Of a stretch of 64,000 nt of DNA, positions 56,257-63,543 are shown piece after piece. The translations under genes were made by a program, and so were the position numbers. The notes beneath the pieces were generated by a model, which searched no databases, was not told the DNA's origin, and saw only the letters and a program-made list of their open reading frames with translations. Position 1 is the first letter of the stretch; every line of letters begins with the position of its first letter. Source of the stretch: Bacteroides zhangwenhongii (GTDB lineage Bacteria > Bacteroidota > Bacteroidia > Bacteroidales > Bacteroidaceae); the NCBI RefSeq assembly GCF_009193325.2, contig NZ_CP059856.1, positions 3,224,001 through 3,288,000 of the forward strand, read 5' to 3'.

Positions 56257-57339
56257 CTATTGATAGGCAGAAATAAAATCAATATGTATCTTCCTCTGAA
56301 ATTCAGGTTGATATTGTGCCTTCAATAACCAATAAGACACCAATATGCTATTAACATTATATTTATCAGAAAGATACTTTGCATTCATACAATTCCCCAT
56401 TCTTTTATTCAGAAACACTTCTTTTCGTAGACCATCTCCATTAAAAAGATAGTGATTAGCAAACTTGTTTGCTTCTGTTTCTCTTTTATTTTTTTTAGAT
56501 TTAGACTCGTTTATTTCGCCTTCCAATACTTCTATATTTTTGTGCTTTATAACGTGCCCAAATTCATGAAATAAAGTAAACCAACATGTTGCCAAATCTC
56601 TATTTCTATCAGATATTTCTATAAGCGGATGCCCATTTATCCATCTTACTGAACCATAGACTGTTTTAGGAAGAAACGGCACATAAATAAGTGCCACGCC
56701 ATAGCGAGCTAATTTTTGTGGCAATTCCATAAAATAGTTCACATTTTCGATTTCTTGTTTCCACTCATAAGATTCGATCCATTTAAAAAATGCATCTTCA
56801 TCATAACGGGGAAGATCCATTTGTTGAAAGTCTAATTCTCCACGCCTTAGCCATGCCTTCAAATTTATAGGATCTACTTCCGTATTATTCTGTTCTCTAA
56901 AAAAAACAGCAACCTTTTCTGAGTCGGCAAATATTTCTTCTTCCGAATCAACATTGAAATAGTCAAGAATGTCATCAAGTAAATCAATCCCATTATTAAA
57001 TTCATTCCTTAACAATGGAAGAATTTTCTTCAATTGAGTGAAATTTTTACAAGCTGCTTTATAACGGAGCATGCATTGAGATTTATCCTTTTGGTATTCT
57101 TCTTGGAAATTTATCAAAAATGATTTAAGTTCATTCCCCATACCAGTTATTCTACATGCCTTGTCTATCTGGCGATCAGTCAGCCGCTCCTTTTGGGAAA
57201 GATTCTTAATCCCCATTTGCTTCTCAGCATCGTTAATTTCATTAGCTAAGAAAATACTTTGTAACTCTTGGCCAACGGTGTTAAACATAGACAAAGAGTT
57301 TTGTACACCTACTTTGCATATTTGATTCTTTGTTGCCAT
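56257..57339 (-). CDS. ImmA/IrrE family metallo-endopeptidase (M78)
   Basis: 360 residues. The C-terminal half has the zinc motif CWFTLFHEFGHVIKH (HEFGH) and later ETEANKFANHYLF, which holds the Glu ligand typical of ImmA/IrrE. VGVQN... to about 130 is helical; I see no clear XRE helix-turn-helix. IPLARYGVALIYVPF-like sequence (QKLARYGVALIYVPFLPKTV) leads into the protease fold. It follows the small gene by 3 bp, so the two form one unit. M78 proteases cleave repressors in phages and ICEs or act with HigA-type antitoxins. Whether it controls this prophage is unknown. The region is AT-rich against its neighbours. Confidence 0.8.
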   Translation of the reverse strand: MATKNQICKVGVQNSLSMFNTVGQELQSIFLANEINDAEKQMGIKNLSQKERLTDRQIDKACRITGMGNELKSFLINFQEEYQKDKSQCMLRYKAACKNFTQLKKILPLLRNEFNNGIDLLDDILDYFNVDSEEEIFADSEKVAVFFREQNNTEVDPINLKAWLRRGELDFQQMDLPRYDEDAFFKWIESYEWKQEIENVNYFMELPQKLARYGVALIYVPFLPKTVYGSVRWINGHPLIEISDRNRDLATCWFTLFHEFGHVIKHKNIEVLEGEINESKSKKNKRETEANKFANHYLFNGDGLRKEVFLNKRMGNCMNAKYLSDKYNVNSILVSYWLLKAQYQPEFQRKIHIDFISAYQ

Positions 57340-57342
57340 AGT

Positions 57343-57750
57343 TTATTTGATATTATAATCGTGATTATTAATTTCAATTACATAAATATATGAAACCTCT
57401 TCAAAGGCACCTTTCCAATCTTTCTTTTTTAAAAATTCCAAACTTTCAGTAGTTACAATATGATAAAAGAATTTTCTAAAAGCCCCTGTTACTCGCACTT
57501 TTAATATAAAGGGGTCTTTATCTTTTCCACCATTTTTTATCTCTATTCTGTTAGCTGTTAATCCATAGACTTTATTATAATTAGCCGCAGTATCATATTG
57601 TTTTAGTCTTTTATGTAATTTAACGGATTCACCAGCAATTGAGGGTCCATAGATTTTATTGAACGCCCTTAGTTTTTTCCGGTCGGACGGGTCTTCTACA
57701 AACTCTTCATAACATTTATTTTCTTTGGTGTTTTTAAATAATATATTCAT
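57343..57750 (-). CDS. HigB/RelE-like small protein paired with the M78 protease
   Basis: About 135 residues from MNILFKNTKENKCYEEFVED. LRAFNKIYGPSIAGESVKLH resembles the start of a HigB-like fold, then RIEIKNGGKDKDPFILKVRV and FRKFFYHIVTTESLEFLKKK. I chose the ATG at 57750 because the one at 57780 lies in the predicted promoter. The pair may be a toxin with an antitoxin-protease, but I see no definite catalytic set. Function is tentative. Confidence 0.5.
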   Translation of the reverse strand: MNILFKNTKENKCYEEFVEDPSDRKKLRAFNKIYGPSIAGESVKLHKRLKQYDTAANYNKVYGLTANRIEIKNGGKDKDPFILKVRVTGAFRKFFYHIVTTESLEFLKKKDWKGAFEEVSYIYVIEINNHDYNIK

Positions 57751-57770
57751 AACATTCGTGTTTTCCACTG

Positions 57771-57802
57771 CAAAGTTCATGAAAACAATTGAGAATCACA
57801 AT
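57771..57802 (-). promoter_or_regulatory. Promoter of the HigB-like/M78 pair
   Basis: Minus strand: ATTG (57799-57802), 20 bp, then GAACTTTG (57771-57778) followed by CA, the same decamer and spacing as the rightward late promoter at 48122-48152. Confidence 0.45.
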
Positions 57803-57922
57803 TTTTATCATCATTTTTAATAAAAAATCCGAGAAATGGCACTTCAAACTAGGGTAAAAGCATTAACGACGCTACGGTAATAAGCGATTGTGAGGTATTT
57901 GTGGAAAACAGAGAATAAATAA

Positions 57923-57972
57923 GAGAGTGCCGCTACAAACAGGATAAATTATCAGGTTGTAGTGGCACTCTC
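57923..57972. terminator. Long hairpin, likely terminator
   Basis: GAGAGTGCCGCTACAA and TTGTAGTGGCACTCTC pair over 16 bp with one G-T. It lies between the accessory pair and the phage genes to the right, after the remnant ORF at 57994. Confidence 0.65.
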
Positions 57973-57993
57973 CTTATACAACGATGTCAAACT

Positions 57994-58138
57994 TTATCTT
58001 TTCGGCTTCACTTTCAGAAATGCATCACGAAGCATAAGTAAATAAGATATATAATCGACTGATTCTGTTGCTTTCCCATCTTCACTCAAATTTATTCTTA
58101 TTTTGAATTTATTCGCATCGAAAACTAAGTCATGCGAA
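57994..58138 (-). pseudogene. Short open frame without ATG, possible remnant
   Basis: The frame reads ISSHDLVFDANKFKIRINLS and ends FLKVKPKR. It is preceded by AGGAGA and an ATA where an ATG would be expected. It overlaps nothing else and follows the 47-residue gene by a few bases, so it may be a small gene with a lost or non-standard start. Confidence 0.35.
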
Positions 58139-58145
58139 CTTATTT

Positions 58146-58289
58146 TTATTCTCCTAACAAATAAACAATATTCTCATCAACGGATATTTCACCTATTGCA
58201 TCGTTTGAGTGATCGGCACTTAATAGTCGAACTTCTTTTGATTTGTCTTCAATTTGCATCAACTTATTTATTAGTTCTTGTACTATCAT
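58146..58289 (-). CDS. 47-residue protein of unknown function
   Basis: MIVQELINKLMQIEDKSKEV at the start and IGEISVDENIVYLLGE at the end. An AGAGGA ribosome site lies 8-10 nt before the ATG. Same strand and tight spacing to the Cys-rich gene support it. No family recognised. Confidence 0.55.
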   Translation of the reverse strand: MIVQELINKLMQIEDKSKEVRLLSADHSNDAIGEISVDENIVYLLGE

Positions 58290-58312
58290 TATAAAATTCC
58301 TCTCTGAATTTT

Positions 58313-58591
58313 TTACTCCAAATTTTTAATAAATTTAGCTACAAGAGGACATTCTTCGTTGCAGCATGATAGTATTTTCTCTCTATCGTTTACGTCATGC
58401 ACCAAACAGGAATCAAGACAGTAAGATTGAAGTGCTTTTTTTCTCACTTCTTCCTCTTTAACTTTCAAAGCTTCTTCTGCACCGTTCCTAAAAACGAGAT
58501 CAGCACATCCAACTCTCCATCCTTCATATAACTCTCCATCACATATATGGCAAGCGTTGCATTCTATTATAGTTTCTGGTTTTAAAATCAT
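58313..58591 (-). CDS. Small Cys-rich protein, unknown function
   Basis: 92 residues with CNACHICDGELYEGWRVGC near the start and CLDSCLV, CCNEEC near the end: about ten Cys in pairs, suggesting metal binding. Follows the methylase gene on the same strand. No family recognised. Confidence 0.55.
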   Translation of the reverse strand: MILKPETIIECNACHICDGELYEGWRVGCADLVFRNGAEEALKVKEEEVRKKALQSYCLDSCLVHDVNDREKILSCCNEECPLVAKFIKNLE

Positions 58592-58640
58592 ATTTATTCA
58601 ATATTCTATTTGTTCCGCACGGCTTCATTATTGTTTTACG

Positions 58641-59444
58641 CTAAAACAGCGTTGGGTTTAGCTCGTAATTACTTATTAAAATTTCTGTTTTACGTTTCGT
58701 CTTGGTTAGATTGGCGACTTTGAGGGGCATATCTATCTTTTCTACATGCCACTTATTGACAGCTACGAAGTATCGAAGTGTTTGGCACCAGAAGTTAGAT
58801 AAGATGAACTTTCCTTTTATTCCCTGTAGGACGGTGAGCAGTTGGTACAATTCTTCGTGAGTATATCCACGGTAATGACCTTGAGTACACCCAGGGTATG
58901 GTGGGTCTAGGTAGAAGAATGTTTCCGGTGTATCTCTTTGCTTTATGACCTCCAATGCATCCCGACAGGAAATCTGTACTTCGGCCAGGCGTGAACGAAG
59001 GATATCGTTAAACTCTGTGCGTTTGTTCCTCATAAATATACCTGTATGGCTTCCTGCCGAACCATTACACCATTTCCATCCACCGTGCATACTTCCAGAA
59101 AAGGAACCGTTGGTTATCATCCACACCGACCAAGCTAATTCTAAATCTCCGGCCGGAACTCGACCGTTATAGAAATCTTTTGCTTTCAGATACTCTGTTT
59201 CTGAATGAAGGGTATTCTCTACCAGGCAGCGCAACTCATCAAAGTTTTCGGCTACCTGTCGGTAAAAAGTGATAAGGCGGTCGTTCTTGTCATTTATAAC
59301 CTCAAGATAACTCTTAGGTTTAGCAAAAAAAACAGCACCGCCACCGAAAAACGGTTCACAATAAATTTTGTGTGCCGGCATCATGGAAATAATTTTATCG
59401 GCCAGCTGCTGCTTGCCACCGTAATATGTGATTGGGGTTCTCAT
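58641..59444 (-). CDS. dam: DNA adenine methylase (Dam/D12 class)
   Basis: 267 residues: MRTPITYYGGKQQLADKIIS and YCEPFFGGGAVFFAKP form the S-adenosylmethionine pocket, FYLDPPYPGCTQGHYRGYTH holds the DPPY catalytic motif, and FILSNFWCQTLRYF follows. This is an N6-adenine methylase of the D12 class. A phage copy probably protects DNA from host restriction. In Mu, Dam methylation also controls mom, but no mom gene is seen here. Confidence 0.92.
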   Translation of the reverse strand: MRTPITYYGGKQQLADKIISMMPAHKIYCEPFFGGGAVFFAKPKSYLEVINDKNDRLITFYRQVAENFDELRCLVENTLHSETEYLKAKDFYNGRVPAGDLELAWSVWMITNGSFSGSMHGGWKWCNGSAGSHTGIFMRNKRTEFNDILRSRLAEVQISCRDALEVIKQRDTPETFFYLDPPYPGCTQGHYRGYTHEELYQLLTVLQGIKGKFILSNFWCQTLRYFVAVNKWHVEKIDMPLKVANLTKTKRKTEILISNYELNPTLF

Positions 59445-59464
59445 TTGCCTAAAGTTTTGATTTA

Positions 59465-59665
59465 TTATGACGGGTTATACAATTCATATCCATTATCCCA
59501 AAGACTATCACTGCGAAAATTAAAGAAATCTTCCAAAGAGATATGGACACCATCCTCTAAAAGAAGAAATCCGTTTTCGATAGTCATCCATTCGTCAGAG
59601 GAAAAGAAACGGTGCGTAATCTTCTTACCCTCTTCCATTGCTTGTATAGCTTCTTCTTTGCTCAT
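59465..59665 (-). CDS. Small phage protein, unknown function
   Basis: 66 residues: MSKEEAIQAMEEGKKITHRF and WMTIENGFLLLEDGVHISLE. Acidic, mixed alpha/beta. Similar short proteins are common in Bacteroides phages. No function known. Same strand as its neighbours, 20 bp before the methylase. Confidence 0.6.
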   Translation of the reverse strand: MSKEEAIQAMEEGKKITHRFFSSDEWMTIENGFLLLEDGVHISLEDFFNFRSDSLWDNGYELYNPS

Positions 59666-59682
59666 TATTATTCTGATTAGAA

Positions 59683-59889
59683 TTATAGCTTAACGATATC
59701 GACAATTGAAATATGTCTCCTATATCCACATTTATTATCAGATAAAAAAATGTCTATCTGCTTTTGTAGCTCTTCAGCATTTTCGGCGTCATACAGCTTT
59801 ATTTCTTTAGCCCATCCAGTTAATACCGAATTCCCTCCTGAAGGACTATCTTGTCTATAAGAGAAAATAACTTTATACATCTGCTTCAT
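59683..59889 (-). CDS. Small phage protein, unknown function
   Basis: 68 residues: MYKVIFSYRQDSPSGGNSVL, AKEIKLYDAENAEELQKQID, CGYRRHISIVDIVKL. Alpha/beta, no family recognised. Lies 17 bp before the next gene on the same strand. Confidence 0.55.
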   Translation of the reverse strand: MKQMYKVIFSYRQDSPSGGNSVLTGWAKEIKLYDAENAEELQKQIDIFLSDNKCGYRRHISIVDIVKL

Positions 59890-59908
59890 ATCTATTTTTA
59901 TTTTAAAT

Positions 59909-60295
59909 CTACTTCCTCCTCTTCGGTTCCGCCACGATCGGCCTACTCGTAATCAACTGAAAATACTTTTCATTATCAATCGTAACGGGATTTTTACTTA
60001 TGAGAAATCCCACGGTACCTTCCAGCTTCAAATTTCTGACAATTGCTTCATTAAACGTGCGATTCCTGAATCCTACGGAATTGGCAACCACTTTTATCAG
60101 GAATCCGTCCTCCGTATCAACCTTCCGGACAAACCAGTTCTTGGTGCCTTCCTCATTGGCGACCACAATATGATCTCTCAAGAGCCTCCGACCGGGTTCG
60201 GTAATCACACAAAAGCCCCGTTTGGATACTCTGAAAATACTACTCCTGTTTTTCACTACGACACAATTTTCACTATTGTAAATCACTAGTTTCAT
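59909..60295 (-). CDS. Phage protein of unknown function
   Basis: 128 residues: MKLVIYNSENCVVVKNRSSI, FVIT-like beta segments (GFCVITEPGRRLLRDHIVVA) and a basic end (IVAEPKRRK). It overlaps the sigma-like gene by 23 bp. No family recognised. Confidence 0.5.
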   Translation of the reverse strand: MKLVIYNSENCVVVKNRSSIFRVSKRGFCVITEPGRRLLRDHIVVANEEGTKNWFVRKVDTEDGFLIKVVANSVGFRNRTFNEAIVRNLKLEGTVGFLISKNPVTIDNEKYFQLITSRPIVAEPKRRK

Positions 60296-60803
60296 ACTTA
60301 AATTCTTTTTTAATGGTTTCTTTGATTGTTTCTATCTTTTTTCTGATCACACCGGCCGATATCCCGGCATACAGCTGTAACTCGCGATACGAGCAACAAG
60401 GCTCTATCACTTTCAGGCAAAACAGGCGATAATCCGTCGGGAACATCTCTTTGACAAAACGCAGGATTCTCACATACACCTCTTCCTGCATTTCCTTCAG
60501 GTAAATGATTCTTTCGGATTCATCCATGATTGCCATTGAACGGAAGAAAAAGTCATCAGGATGCACATAACGCTTTTCACGAAATTCAGTATGCTTACAC
60601 ATGCTCCTGTATATCAGGACGAAGTAAGGTGTATAATCTACTATATCCTCGTCGCTGAACATGATATACCGACGCAGCTTCAGGTAGGCGTCATGGAAAG
60701 AATCTTCCTCCAGCGGCGTCCTGATGAAAGCCTTTTGTTTCAAAAGTTGATATTGGTCCCGAAACCAATAGTCGAACAACGCGAGTTTTGCACTTGTCTT
60801 CAT
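60273..60803 (-). CDS. Sigma-70/ECF-like regulator of the prophage
   Basis: 176 residues. The first half resembles sigma region 2 (RTPLEEDSFHDAYLKLRRYI) and the second sigma region 4 (CSYRELQLYAGISAGVIRKK, IETIKETIKKEF), with an HTH near residues 140-160. In Mu, Mor and C activate middle and late genes; I see neither here, and this gene lies where the middle regulator would be. By inference it drives late transcription. It could instead be a non-sigma HTH protein. Confidence 0.55.
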   Translation of the reverse strand: MKTSAKLALFDYWFRDQYQLLKQKAFIRTPLEEDSFHDAYLKLRRYIMFSDEDIVDYTPYFVLIYRSMCKHTEFREKRYVHPDDFFFRSMAIMDESERIIYLKEMQEEVYVRILRFVKEMFPTDYRLFCLKVIEPCCSYRELQLYAGISAGVIRKKIETIKETIKKEFKYETSDLQ

Positions 60804-61033
60804 AGCTTTTTATCCATTTGATACAACCGTGCCCCCGTCTTCTCCTTCACCCTCAGAAGGAAGTCCGCCGCTTCATCGCTGTCTACCGTCAGAACCACCG
60901 CCGCCAGTCCTTCTGTTTTCGGTTTGCGAAACAGCAGGTCACAAGGCTTGTCGTACCAGTTCCAGTAATAAATCAATTCCGAAAGGCGGTCTTCATCTAT
61001 CCGGATGATGAATTTGATGGGAGGACGTTTCAT
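60800..61033 (-). CDS. Small phage protein, unknown function
   Basis: 77 residues: MKRPPIKFIIRIDEDRLSEL, YWNWYDKPCDLLFRKPKTEG, AADFLLRVKEKTGARLYQMD. Its stop overlaps the sigma-like gene's ATG (ATGA), so they are coupled. No family recognised. Confidence 0.55.
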   Translation of the reverse strand: MKRPPIKFIIRIDEDRLSELIYYWNWYDKPCDLLFRKPKTEGLAAVVLTVDSDEAADFLLRVKEKTGARLYQMDKKL

Positions 61034-61037
61034 TTCA

Positions 61038-61412
61038 TTATTTCACTTGTGAGGATTGGTATTCAGCCTCCATGCGCTCGATTTCTTCCAGGCACCGCAA
61101 CCATCCGGGGAAGCCACCGATATTCTTGTCGTCGATGTAACAGTGAGCGTATATCTTCTTTCCCCCTTCGCCGCCATATTTGGCGACATTCTCAGGATCA
61201 TGGTCGTTGATGCGGGAAAAGGGGATACGGTGTTCCAACAGCCAGTTGATGGCCTCCAGCAGCCGATCACCCGTGCGGCACGTCCAGATGATAATCTTGT
61301 GTCCCTGTTCATGCAGCTTTCTTAGAACTTCTCCCGCATAAGGCTGTTCTCCGAGGATAACGGGATAATTGCTCCGTGCAATCGTCCCGTCAAAATCTAC
61401 AGCTATTATCAT
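61038..61412 (-). CDS. HAD-like hydrolase (BT0820 type)
   Basis: 124 residues: IIAVDFDGTIARSNYPVILG has the nucleophile DxD (Asp6, Asp8), KIIIWTCRTGDRLLEAINWL the Thr of motif II, and YAHCYIDDKNIGGFPGW the motif IV acids. Short, cap-less HAD proteins of this kind are common in Bacteroides phages and include a structurally solved Bacteroides member. Probable phosphatase; substrate unknown. Confidence 0.85.
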   Translation of the reverse strand: MIIAVDFDGTIARSNYPVILGEQPYAGEVLRKLHEQGHKIIIWTCRTGDRLLEAINWLLEHRIPFSRINDHDPENVAKYGGEGGKKIYAHCYIDDKNIGGFPGWLRCLEEIERMEAEYQSSQVK

Positions 61413-61876
61413 TCTCTAAATTCCAGTTCGTTATCTGATGCCGTGTACGGATAAACATCCATGATAGCCGTTTCCGTCACCGACGGAACCTGATAATCCG
61501 CCAGCGTCCCTTTCATCGCCTCGTCAAGGTTCTTCTTGGCGCGGTCAAGATCGGAAGCCTGTACCAGCACGTAAGTGGAAGTGCATTTTTCCGCCCCGCT
61601 CTTTTCATCAAGAGTAATGAAGGCCAGTTTGCACTTGAACCAGCGGTCATCCTGTTCGTCATTGCTGGGGAACAGTTCACTGTAATTAGCGCGCTTTATG
61701 TCCGATACGGTAAACTCACCGCTGATGAACGGCGTCATCTCTTCAATGATCCTCGCTTCCGCTTCCGTAAAACTGAGAGCGTCCACCAGATAGGGTTCGG
61801 TTACTTTCTTCTGCATTCCGTTATCCATTACTTTTTCATAACGGATACGGCATTCAAACCATGTGTGCATTGCCAT
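61409..61876 (-). CDS. DUF4494 family protein
   Basis: About 155 residues from MAMHTWFECRIRYEKVMDNG. VTEPYLVDALSFTEAEARII, IKRANYSELFPSNDEQDDRW and YVLVQASDLDRAKKNLDEAM match DUF4494, a Bacteroidetes family with no known role. I preferred this start over 61927 because the first 17 residues there are atypical. It overlaps the HAD gene by ATGA. Confidence 0.78.
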   Translation of the reverse strand: MAMHTWFECRIRYEKVMDNGMQKKVTEPYLVDALSFTEAEARIIEEMTPFISGEFTVSDIKRANYSELFPSNDEQDDRWFKCKLAFITLDEKSGAEKCTSTYVLVQASDLDRAKKNLDEAMKGTLADYQVPSVTETAIMDVYPYTASDNELEFRE

Positions 61877-61957
61877 AATTGTAAATTGTTTAAATAGTGA
61901 TTGATTGCCACTCCGGCATACGTTCACGCCGGAGGTTGCTCTTATAGATGAATCCCG

Positions 61958-62599
61958 TTACATCCGGTTGAAAGACGGTTCCACCTTGGACCAGTTGTTA
62001 TACTTATCCTTCCGTTCGAAGTAGAACTTGATAACGGTACCCTCAACGGTATTGCTTTCACGGAAAAGAGACATGATATCCGAGTATTCCGGGTTATTGA
62101 AGTCTTCTTCCAAATCATACAGGGCGGAAATGGATTTATAATCAAGGTCGCCCGCTTCATTACGCTGGATCATCTTCATGGCCAGCTTGTACATCGGATT
62201 CTTCCGGGTGTCGTCGGTTTTCCCGATCCATTCGTTCAGGAAATCGACCAGGCGTTTCTCCGCCACGTCCGCACGGTCGTCGAAGCCTTTTACCCGGCAG
62301 CCCTTAACGGTCATTTTAAAATCTTCGTCACGCACGCTGAAACCGATCTGTTCGTCACGCTTGAGTTTGCCGTACTCTTTGAGCACATCCATATAGCTTT
62401 CCGACTCTCCACGCAACCATGCCATAAAGTCCTTACCGTGTTGCAGATACTCCATGAAACGTGTCTTCACGTCGAACGTAAACTTCGTCTGTATCGCTTC
62501 AAAAGCTTCACGACGGCTGATTTTCTCTCTGTTCTCCTCTTCCTTGAGTTCACGGAGCAGCTTTGCCCGTTCCTCTCTTGATAAATTACTGATGTCCAT
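61958..62599 (-). CDS. DUF3164 family protein (Mu-like phage early gene)
   Basis: About 213 residues from MDISNLSREERAKLLRELKE. EYGKLKRDEQIGFSVRDEDF and AEKRLVDFLNEWIGKTDDTR are typical of DUF3164, which occurs in the early region of Mu-like phages after the transposition genes. Role unknown. The end (NTVEGTVIKFYFERKDKYNN) is beta. Confidence 0.82.
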   Translation of the reverse strand: MDISNLSREERAKLLRELKEEENREKISRREAFEAIQTKFTFDVKTRFMEYLQHGKDFMAWLRGESESYMDVLKEYGKLKRDEQIGFSVRDEDFKMTVKGCRVKGFDDRADVAEKRLVDFLNEWIGKTDDTRKNPMYKLAMKMIQRNEAGDLDYKSISALYDLEEDFNNPEYSDIMSLFRESNTVEGTVIKFYFERKDKYNNWSKVEPSFNRM

Positions 62600-62633
62600 A
62601 CAATTTTGATTGATTAAATGGTTCATACTATGA

Positions 62634-62945
62634 TTAATACTTGATATTGAATCTCTCGCTGCTTTCCGGAGCGGGAAGGTATTCCTTATCCTCTTCCGTC
62701 AGTTCCGACGGAGCTTTCAGCCGTGCAAGGTTGGCCTTGTTGGTCTCCAGCCGTTTGCCGACGGCATTCAGCTCACTGATCAGATTGTCGGATCCGGTTG
62801 TCCCGTCGAGTATCCCGCCTTCCATCAGCAGGGAGATGATTTCATCGGAGCGGGATTCATCACGGGCGATCTGATCCTCCAGACGGGTGAGTTCCCGGAG
62901 ACGCAAGGACATCAATTCATCGGATTCCTTTTGCAAACGTGCCAT
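62634..62945 (-). CDS. Coiled-coil early protein, unknown function
   Basis: 103 residues: ELMSLRLRELTRLEDQIARD, AVGKRLETNKANLARLKAPS. Mostly helical with heptads; no family recognised. Lies 13 bp after the HTH gene in the early operon. Confidence 0.55.
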   Translation of the reverse strand: MARLQKESDELMSLRLRELTRLEDQIARDESRSDEIISLLMEGGILDGTTGSDNLISELNAVGKRLETNKANLARLKAPSELTEEDKEYLPAPESSERFNIKY

Positions 62946-62958
62946 AAGCCTCTACTCC

Positions 62959-63543
62959 TTACCCGATTTTATGATTGATATTCATGAAATTTCGGACTGT
63001 GGGACTAGCATCCAATTCACTTTTGCTATAATAGACCTTAGTCCCTTTACGATATCCGGTAACCAGTCCCTTGTCCGTCCATGATTTTAAGGTTCCTCTA
63101 CTGCAGCCGATATATTCATACGCCTTTTGCTGGATAAGGAAATCTGCACGGCTATAACTTTCCGGCATCTTTTTGTAGGCACACCGTCTCCGACGTTCAT
63201 CCAATAATTCCTCCACAAGAATTTCCAGTTTTTCAATACGGCGAAGAAGCGCCTCTGAAGAAATTTTCTTCGGAGTATCCGGAAGCCGTACAGCCCCGTA
63301 CTTTGAGACATCCGGTATCAATGTCTCTAATTCTAATTTTCCGGTCAGAAACAGCGCCGCCTCACGAGCCGCACAGTAAGCAGCTTCATCCCTATTCCCT
63401 TCCGACACATCGCGGACATAATGCTCAAACACCCAGACTTCCGTATGCCGTTCTTGCAGAACTTCCGCCTGAATCATGCTGGTCTTATCACCTTTCTTAC
63501 GTAGAATGGCAATCGCTTGGTCTATTTCCCGATTCTTTCTCAT
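62959..63543 (-). CDS. HTH protein, excisionase/MerR-like C-terminal domain
   Basis: 194 residues. The C-terminal part has LIQQKAYEYIGCSRGTLKSW and VTGYRKGTKVYYSKSELDA, a winged HTH of the MerR/excisionase (HTH_17) type. The first part (IDQAIAILRKKGDKTSMIQA, VEELLDERRR) is helical. It overlaps the GemA-like gene by ATGA. It could regulate early transcription or act in transposition. Confidence 0.65.
   Translation of the reverse strand: MRKNREIDQAIAILRKKGDKTSMIQAEVLQERHTEVWVFEHYVRDVSEGNRDEAAYCAAREAALFLTGKLELETLIPDVSKYGAVRLPDTPKKISSEALLRRIEKLEILVEELLDERRRRCAYKKMPESYSRADFLIQQKAYEYIGCSRGTLKSWTDKGLVTGYRKGTKVYYSKSELDASPTVRNFMNINHKIG

Noticed and set aside
58103..58294. Plus-strand 63-codon frame
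   Set aside because: Antisense to the better supported 47-residue gene with a ribosome site.
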